Shown: piece by piece, positions 58,601-64,000 of the stretch
Numbering within the stretch: position 1 is the stretch's first letter
How the letters are laid out: each line of letters begins with the position of its first letter
Assembly: GCF_000186865.1 (NCBI RefSeq)
Contig: NW_008705578.1
Coordinates: forward strand, 457,635-521,634
Reading direction: 5' to 3'
Length of the DNA: 64,000 nucleotides
Origin: Aureococcus anophagefferens
Taxonomy: Eukaryota > Sar > Pelagophyceae > Pelagomonadales > Pelagomonadaceae
Made by a program: the position numbers and the translations under genes
The notes under the pieces: generated by a model
Told to the model about the DNA's origin: nothing
What the model saw: the letters and a program-made list of their open reading frames with translations, nothing else
Databases searched by the model: none

Positions 58601-59772
58601 TCACCATCCTCGACGTCAAATACCCCTCGTTTGAGCGCTTCGACTCCGACGCCATCGTCTCTGCCATCGAGGAGGCGATCATGGCCAAAGTCAAGATCCT
58701 CGTCGTTTTCCTCCAGACGATGTCGTACCTCCCAGACATCTACTATCACGTGTACTGGCCCGATCAGCTGACGCGAGTCCTTAGCCTGTTCAATCCGCTG
58801 AACCTCGACCTCTTCTCGTTGATCCACCTGGAATGTATGGTCAAGAAGCTTTCGTTTTACGACCGGCTGTTGGCCGTGACGATCGGACCAGTCCTCGCGT
58901 CGGCGGCTCTCGGAACCGTCGCCGTGGTTTCGAAGACCAGGTCTGCCAAGTGCATAGACCTCTTCCTCAAACTTTGTTTCTTCGTCTTCAGCTCCACGTC
59001 GACGTCGATATTCCAGGCGTTCGCCTGCGACGACTCCTTCGACGACGGGCGCAGCTTGCTCGCGTGCGACTACTCGATTTCCTGCAAGACGTCCAAATTT
59101 AGGGCCTTCAGTGCCTACGCGATCATGTGCGTCTTCGTCTACCCCATCGGTATCGTGGCTCTGTTCACGACGCTGGTGGTCGCGCGCCGCCGCGCGATCG
59201 ACCCCCCGCTCGGCGACGACGGCGCGCGGCGCGTCCGCCTCGAAGAGACAGAGACCGTCGAGCGGTGCGGCCGCGCGTCCCTCGCGGAGCAGAGCAAGAA
59301 CGCGCAGCGCCGCGCGGGCGACGACTCCACGCTGAAGAGCATCGGCTTCCTCTGGATGCACTACCTGCCGATGTTCTGGTGGTTCGAAATAACGGAGAGC
59401 GTCCGCCGCCTCCTCGTCACGGCCGTCGCGGTGACCGTCCAGCCCGGCTCCTCGACGCAGCTCGCCTACGGCCTCTTGACCGCGGTCCTATCGCTCGCGC
59501 TCTATTCGATCGCTCGGCCCTTTTCGAACCACCTCGACAACGCTCTCGCGATCGTCGCTTCCATGGTGCTCGTGCTCGCCACGTTTTCCGGCCTCTTGAT
59601 CTCGGCCGAGGTGACCAAGGACGAGAGCTGGTCCGTGGTCGGAGTCGGCGCGGTCCTCGCGGGCCTCACGGTCGCGGTTGTCGTCCTGAGCGTCGCCCTG
59701 GTGCTCCTTCAGGCCAAGGCTTTACTCCAGAAGCTCGTCGCCACGAAGGAGCGCTACTGCGCGCCGTCCTGA
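52612..59772 (+). CDS. DUF285/BspA-repeat surface receptor-like protein with Cys-rich and multi-TM regions
   Basis: The ATG at 52612 ([20 protein letters not shown]) is preferred because a signal peptide follows; the frame is open to 52444. The product has 2386 residues. About twenty-five DUF285 units of the form [20 protein letters not shown] fill 53040-55600 in three blocks, each opened by a [23 protein letters not shown] helix. Then come a beta-sandwich-like module (55680-55950), a Thr/Pro stalk, GCC2/GCC3 Cys-rich repeats (56150-57000), a TM helix ([17 protein letters not shown]) and a large cytoplasmic part with acidic repeats. LRR-like helices ([20 protein letters not shown]) and at least six more hydrophobic helices (58850-59720) complete it. 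Such proteins are abundant in some marine algae; adhesion or sensing is inferred. Confidence 0.85.
52690..52935. repeat. Three tandem 78-bp units after the signal peptide of the DUF285 protein
   Basis: Each unit encodes 26 residues with the core [20 protein letters not shown]. Copies 2 and 3 are nearly identical at DNA level, implying recent duplication. The segment is charged and helical, and lies between the signal peptide and the first DUF285 block. Confidence 0.9.
57283..57800. repeat. Six cytoplasmic repeats with [16 protein letters not shown] core
   Basis: The core recurs six times between two alternating joiners, [13 protein letters not shown] and [12 protein letters not shown]. The units are ~84 or ~75 bases, in frame and almost identical. 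The order of joiners suggests that a block of two or three units was duplicated as a whole. The strongly acidic His-containing repeats follow the first TM helix, so they are cytoplasmic if the topology is as expected. Confidence 0.9.
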
Positions 59773-59944
59773 AATCCACAGCGTCAAATTACGGCCGTAA
59801 AAACGAAAGCGCAGCGACCAACCCCCACTCGAGATCCCCCCAAAAGATAAGTCTAATGCCACCCGCGCCGGGGGCGCTCTTACGAAAAGAACGCGGACCG
59901 TCGCGCGGGTCGGGTCGGGGGAGGGGGGCGTACAAAAAGGGGAC

Positions 59945-62900
59945 CTACGCGTCCGCGGTGGCGACGGCGTAGAGCTGGGAGCCCGTGCAGACCGAGCCCT
60001 CGTTCTCGCAGAACTTGCCCGAGCCGACGGAGTTGCGCGCGAGCACGCGGACGTAGTAGCCGCGCTCCTCCGTGAGGCCCGAGATCGTGATCGACGTCGA
60101 CGTCGTCGTGATGGAGCCGCCGTCCGTGCCGTCGAAGCCGTCCTTCTCGTTCCACTCGACCTCGTACTCGATGATCGCGGAGCCGCCCGTCGACTCGGGC
60201 AGCGAGCTGCCGAGCGCCGTCGGGCACTCGGCCGGCGACGCGTCGAAGGCCGAGCAGGGCACGCCGTGGTGCGGCACGCGCGGGTAGAGCCACTCGACGT
60301 CGACCTCGCCGGCGGACGTGCCCGCGGCGACGGAGATGGACCGCGGGATGCCCGCGACCTGGAGCGCGGGCGCCGCGGACATGGTCGCGGACGCGGTGCC
60401 GTAGCCCGCCGCGTTGATGGGCAGGACCCGCACGTAGTACGTCGTACTCGTCGTGAGCTCGTCGATGGTGTAGGACATGGCCACGGACGCGTCGACGTCG
60501 ACGGTGCCCTTGTGGGGCGACGCGGAGAGCGAGTTGAAGCTCGACGACGTGTCCCACTCGACGCGGTACGACGACACGTCGTCGCCGCCGTCGTCGGCGG
60601 GGTACGCGTAGCCGATCGTCAGCATGGAGTCGGACGTGATGCCGAGCTCGACGTCGCTGGGCGCGCCGCTCTCCTCGTAGGGCGCGGCGCTCGACGGCGC
60701 CGTCGACTGGGGCGTGCCGTAGCCCTGGCTGTTGCCCGCGGAGACGCGGACGTAGTACTCCTGGCCCTTGGTCAGGGACGAGATGGTCTTGTAGAAGGGC
60801 GAGCCGCCGTCGAGGTAGCTCACGGTGACGCTCTCCGTCGACGCAAAGGCCGCGTCCGTCGCGTACTCGACGAGGTAGGACGTGATCTCGTCGCCGCCGT
60901 CCCACGTCGGGCTGCTGAACTGGACGCGGAGCTGCGTCGCCGACACCGTCGACAAGACGACGGACGTCGGCGCGCCGGGCGTCGTCATGGGCTTCATGGC
61001 CGAGTCCGTCGCCTGGGGCAGCGAGTAGCCGACGCTGTTGATCGCCGTGACGCGCGTGTAGTAGAGCAGGCCGTTCTGGAGGCCGCTGCCGTCGGACGGC
61101 ACGACGTGGGACACGCCCGTGCAGTCCGAGTAGGTCTCGCCGGCCTGCCACTGCGTGAGCGTGACCGACGCGCCGGCGCCGCCGATCGTGCCGTTGTAGT
61201 CCTCGAGCGAGTTCGTCGACAGCGAGAGCGCGAAGTCGTTCGTCGACGACGCGGGCGAGTCGTCGAGGAACGTGACGAACCAGGAGAAGCCGTTCGTGTC
61301 GTCGGGGCCGTAGCGGCTCACGTTGACGCCGGCGTCGATGAGCTCGTCGAGCGCCTCGAGCTTCGACTCCACGGAGCCGGAGAAGTCGAGGCGGCCGCCG
61401 CTCGAGCAGTAGCCCGTCTCCTCCTCGCAGAAGACCTCGGACGTCGCGGACGTGCCGCGGCCGCCGTGGACGCGCGTGACCTTGGCGGCCGTCTTCGACG
61501 TGCCCAGGAAGATGCGCGCCTCGTCCGTGGCGGGGTTCGTGAGGTTGAACGTCGTGCCCGACGGGTCGAGCAGCGACACGCGGTAGACCTCGCCCTCGTG
61601 GCGCTGGCCCTCGACCTGGATGAGGTCGTTGTCGAAGAGGATGCCCGCGAGGGAGCCCGACGCGACGACGACGGAGGAGTCGTTGGTCAGCTGGAACGTC
61701 CGCGCGGACACGGCGCCGGACGAGACGAGGGTCTCGTAGACGCCCGTCTCGTCGAAGGCGCTGCCGACGGCGTCGTAGGGGATCGGGTCCGTCGTGTAGG
61801 ACTGGCCGGACACGGAGAGCGTGAGCTCGAAGGTGCCGTCGACGATGGGGTTCGTCGCGCCCGTGCCCGCGGTCTCGACCTTCCAGACCGTCCGCTTGTT
61901 CGCCGTCGGGCAGTAAAAGTCCTCGCGGATGGGGTCGTCGAAGGTGTCCGTCGGGTCGAGCTCGACGCGGTAGTGCGAGATCTCCGCGCCGCCGTCGCTG
62001 AGGGGCGCGTCGAAGGACACCGTGAGCGAGTCCGAGTCGCCGTCGTTGACGCCGACGGTGACGTTCGACGGCGAGTCGGGGATCTGCTGGGGCACGAGGT
62101 TCGACGCCGACGTGAGCACGGGGCCCGCGCCGTAGGCGTTGACCGCCGAGACGCGAACGTAGTACTCGATGCCCGACTCGAGGCCGTTGATCGTGTAGCT
62201 GAGCTGGTCCGCGTCGACGACGGCGGAGCCGTAGCGCGCGGGCGCCTCGCCGACGACCGTCGCGTCCTCCTTGAGGCCCGTGATGTCGTCGACGGCGTTG
62301 TCCGCGCCCGTGATGGAGAACGAGTAGGACCCGCCGGAGACGGCGCTGTAGAGGTAGGCGACGTCCTTGAAGAGCGCGGGCTGGTCGCCGACGTCCGTCG
62401 AGAACGTGACGCGGTACTCCATGCCGGCCTCCGTCGCCGACGGCGCGTAGGCGGACGCCGAGACCTCGACCTGGCCCACGGTGGGCAGGAGCTCGAGGGC
62501 CTCGGCGACCTGCGCGGCCGTCGCCGTCGCGGGGATGTAGTTCGAGTACGCGCTGCCGTCGAAGCCGAGGCGGAAGAAGCCCTTGACGGGCGTCGTCGTG
62601 TCGTTGACGGCCATCTGCGCGTCGGTCATGTCGCCGTAGATCGTGATGATCTGGACCTCGGCGTTGCCGAGGGACCGCGCGCCCGCGACGAGCTCGGAGA
62701 CGTCGACCTCGAGCGACTCGGACACGGAGCTCTCGGCGACGTTGATGGGCACCAGGTCGCCCTCGTTGAGGTCGCCGTCGGCGCAGTCGGAGAAGACGAT
62801 GGTCCAGGCGTAGCCGTGGTAGTTGTTCGTCGCCGTGCGCTGGACGTCGAGGGGGCCCGCGACGTACTCGGAGTCGTAGGGCGCCTCGGCCGTGTGGCCG

Positions 62901-64000
62901 AGGTTCATGAGCGACGACCGGATCAGCGAGCTCGCGGCGTCGTAGCCGACCTTGGACGTCGTGACGCCGTAGGTCGTCGCGTCGCGGCCGTTGCTGAACT
63001 GCATGACGAAGCCCGCGGTGCTCGAGGGCGTCGTGTCCTGGTCCCAGGTCGCGCGGATGAGCTGCTCCTCGCACGTCGCCTCGGCCGTGTACCACTCGAC
63101 GAGGTAGGAGACGATGGGCGAGCCGTTGTCGCCCTCCGACAGGCTCGAGTTCGTCGCGTTGCCCGGGCCGAGCCACGAGACGTCCAAGTCCGTGATCGGC
63201 GCGCCCGACTGCTCGTCGGCCGTCGACACTTCCAGGGTCGTGCAGCGGTCCGGCGCGGCCGCGGGGGCCGTCGGGTTCGACGCCGTCGCCCAGGCGCTGG
63301 TGCCGACGGTGTTGACGGCGGCGACGCGCACGTAGTAGAGCGTGCCCGCGCTCAGGCCCGTCACGTAGACCATCGACGGCCCGTCCTCGTAGAGAGCCGC
63401 GGCCTCGACCTCGGACGCCGAGACGTTGAAGACCTTGGGGCTCGAGAACGTGCCGGAGGTGTCGTACTCGATGAGGTAGTGGCTGAGGTTCGTGCCGCCG
63501 TCGGACAGCGGCCGCTCGAATTCGAGCTGGAGCTTGTCCTTGCCCGCGAGGTGCAGCGTCGCCGACGACGGCGCGAGCGGCGTCTGCTCGGCCGTCGTCG
63601 CGAAGAGGATCTCGGACCACGTCGGCACGTCGTCCTCGTCGAGGGGGTCGTAGAGCTCGTTGCGCGCGGCGATGCGGAAGTAGTAGGTCGTGTTGATCGT
63701 GAGACCGGACACGACGTAGTCGTAGGGCGGCGTGCCGGAGATGGTCGCGCCCTCCGCGAGGCAGTCGCCGTAGCCGGCCGTGTCGCACGTCGCGGCGTCC
63801 GTGTCCGCGTCCGCGAAGGAGACGGCGTCGTCCCACTGGATGGAGTAGCCGACGATGGTGCCGGACACCGTCGCCGGCGGGTACCAGAAGACCTGGATCG
63901 TGTCGCCGGACAGGACCTCGAGGCTGAAGCTCGACGGCGCGTCGGGCGCGCGCTGCGGCGTCGACGAGCCGACGGCGGACCAGGGGCCCGGGCCGAGGTC
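59945..64000 (-). CDS. Fibronectin type III repeat protein, 5' part missing
   Basis: The frame is open from the window edge to TAG at 59945, giving over 1,350 residues. The start lies beyond 64000. It is built from FN3 domains of the form ...YYVRVSAVNAYGAG.., with paired strands SLTVSFDAPLSDGGAEISHY and the closing P-S-x-V-x-L linkers, about ten units. Two of them are separated by longer insertions (around 61400-61900 and 62250-62900), which carry a different fold with DGTFELTLSVSGQSY and VTFLDDSPASSTNDFAL-like strands. No TM helix is visible in this C-terminal part; the chain ends shortly after GKFCENEGSVCTGSQLY. It is probably extracellular; adhesion is inferred from the FN3 content. Confidence 0.85.
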   Translation of the reverse strand, partial: DLGPGPWSAVGSSTPQRAPDAPSSFSLEVLSGDTIQVFWYPPATVSGTIVGYSIQWDDAVSFADADTDAATCDTAGYGDCLAEGATISGTPPYDYVVSGLTINTTYYFRIAARNELYDPLDEDDVPTWSEILFATTAEQTPLAPSSATLHLAGKDKLQLEFERPLSDGGTNLSHYLIEYDTSGTFSSPKVFNVSASEVEAAALYEDGPSMVYVTGLSAGTLYYVRVAAVNTVGTSAWATASNPTAPAAAPDRCTTLEVSTADEQSGAPITDLDVSWLGPGNATNSSLSEGDNGSPIVSYLVEWYTAEATCEEQLIRATWDQDTTPSSTAGFVMQFSNGRDATTYGVTTSKVGYDAASSLIRSSLMNLGHTAEAPYDSEYVAGPLDVQRTATNNYHGYAWTIVFSDCADGDLNEGDLVPINVAESSVSESLEVDVSELVAGARSLGNAEVQIITIYGDMTDAQMAVNDTTTPVKGFFRLGFDGSAYSNYIPATATAAQVAEALELLPTVGQVEVSASAYAPSATEAGMEYRVTFSTDVGDQPALFKDVAYLYSAVSGGSYSFSITGADNAVDDITGLKEDATVVGEAPARYGSAVVDADQLSYTINGLESGIEYYVRVSAVNAYGAGPVLTSASNLVPQQIPDSPSNVTVGVNDGDSDSLTVSFDAPLSDGGAEISHYRVELDPTDTFDDPIREDFYCPTANKRTVWKVETAGTGATNPIVDGTFELTLSVSGQSYTTDPIPYDAVGSAFDETGVYETLVSSGAVSARTFQLTNDSSVVVASGSLAGILFDNDLIQVEGQRHEGEVYRVSLLDPSGTTFNLTNPATDEARIFLGTSKTAAKVTRVHGGRGTSATSEVFCEEETGYCSSGGRLDFSGSVESKLEALDELIDAGVNVSRYGPDDTNGFSWFVTFLDDSPASSTNDFALSLSTNSLEDYNGTIGGAGASVTLTQWQAGETYSDCTGVSHVVPSDGSGLQNGLLYYTRVTAINSVGYSLPQATDSAMKPMTTPGAPTSVVLSTVSATQLRVQFSSPTWDGGDEITSYLVEYATDAAFASTESVTVSYLDGGSPFYKTISSLTKGQEYYVRVSAGNSQGYGTPQSTAPSSAAPYEESGAPSDVELGITSDSMLTIGYAYPADDGGDDVSSYRVEWDTSSSFNSLSASPHKGTVDVDASVAMSYTIDELTTSTTYYVRVLPINAAGYGTASATMSAAPALQVAGIPRSISVAAGTSAGEVDVEWLYPRVPHHGVPCSAFDASPAECPTALGSSLPESTGGSAIIEYEVEWNEKDGFDGTDGGSITTTSTSITISGLTEERGYYVRVLARNSVGSGKFCENEGSVCTGSQLYAVATADA

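Noticed and set aside
1..64000. tRNA genes or a spliced-leader array
   Set aside because: Reading the intergenic gaps for T-loop-like GTTCGA motifs with matching arms, and for repeated short transcripts, gave nothing convincing; only the 5S gene was found. A tRNAscan or Rfam search would be decisive.

Overview
This is a GC-rich, gene-dense nuclear segment of a photosynthetic eukaryote. It carries about 24 protein genes, one 5S rRNA gene and at least three short DNA-transposon-like elements in 64 kb. Very small introns, a nuclear-encoded plastid sigma-70 factor with a chromist-type targeting start, DUF285/BspA repeat surface proteins, a protist Cys-loop channel, a tyrosinase and a sulfatase all point to a stramenopile alga. 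Introns made by TIR/TSD elements (introners) make a pelagophyte such as Aureococcus or Pelagomonas my best guess. The species is inference; the introner structure is read directly.

Layout. 1-5.6 kb: C-terminal part of a degenerate SNF2-helicase-like protein (+), an RGG-rich protein (-), an R2R3-MYB factor with several tiny introns (-), and a triose-phosphate/nucleotide-sugar transporter (-) whose single intron is an introner. 5.8-12 kb: mitochondrial class III aminotransferase, plastid sigma factor, a fused SDR-AKR carbonyl reductase (all -), and a small EF-hand-like protein (+). 12.3-19.6 kb: FBH1-type helicase (+), FMN reductase (-), DCN1-like neddylation factor (-), tyrosinase (+), small unknown protein (-). 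19.8 kb: a lone 5S rRNA gene with an upstream TATA box and an 18-T terminator. 20.2-30.4 kb: a giant membrane protein (cupin, Cys-rich, cadherin-like, many TIG domains, multi-TM) with one 1-nt frame break.

30.5-41.7 kb: PHAX-like RNA-export adaptor (-) and a 2OG-oxygenase-like protein (+) on a short shared promoter, a sulfatase with duplicated signal peptide and inserted TM pair (-), a 111-bp TIR element, a D-2-hydroxyacid dehydrogenase with duplicated presequence (-), a periplasmic-binding-protein/Cys-loop channel fusion (+), a multiply frameshifted receptor relic (-), and a NYN-KH RNase (-). 42-64 kb: LRR/EF-hand protein (+), TKL kinase split by the second introner (-), a secreted unknown (+), EXO1 nuclease (-), a DUF285 receptor-like protein (+), and an incomplete fibronectin-III protein running off the right edge (-).

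Three themes stand out. (1) Two copies of one introner family, inserted in opposite orientations in two genes, each with an 8-bp target duplication, whose removal restores both reading frames exactly as GC-AG introns. (2) Tandem duplication of N-terminal targeting peptides in three separate enzyme genes. (3) A concentration of large chimeric surface proteins (TIG giant, DUF285 receptor and its relic, FN3 protein, PBP-Cys-loop channel) that looks like a sensory or cell-surface repertoire rather than one pathway.
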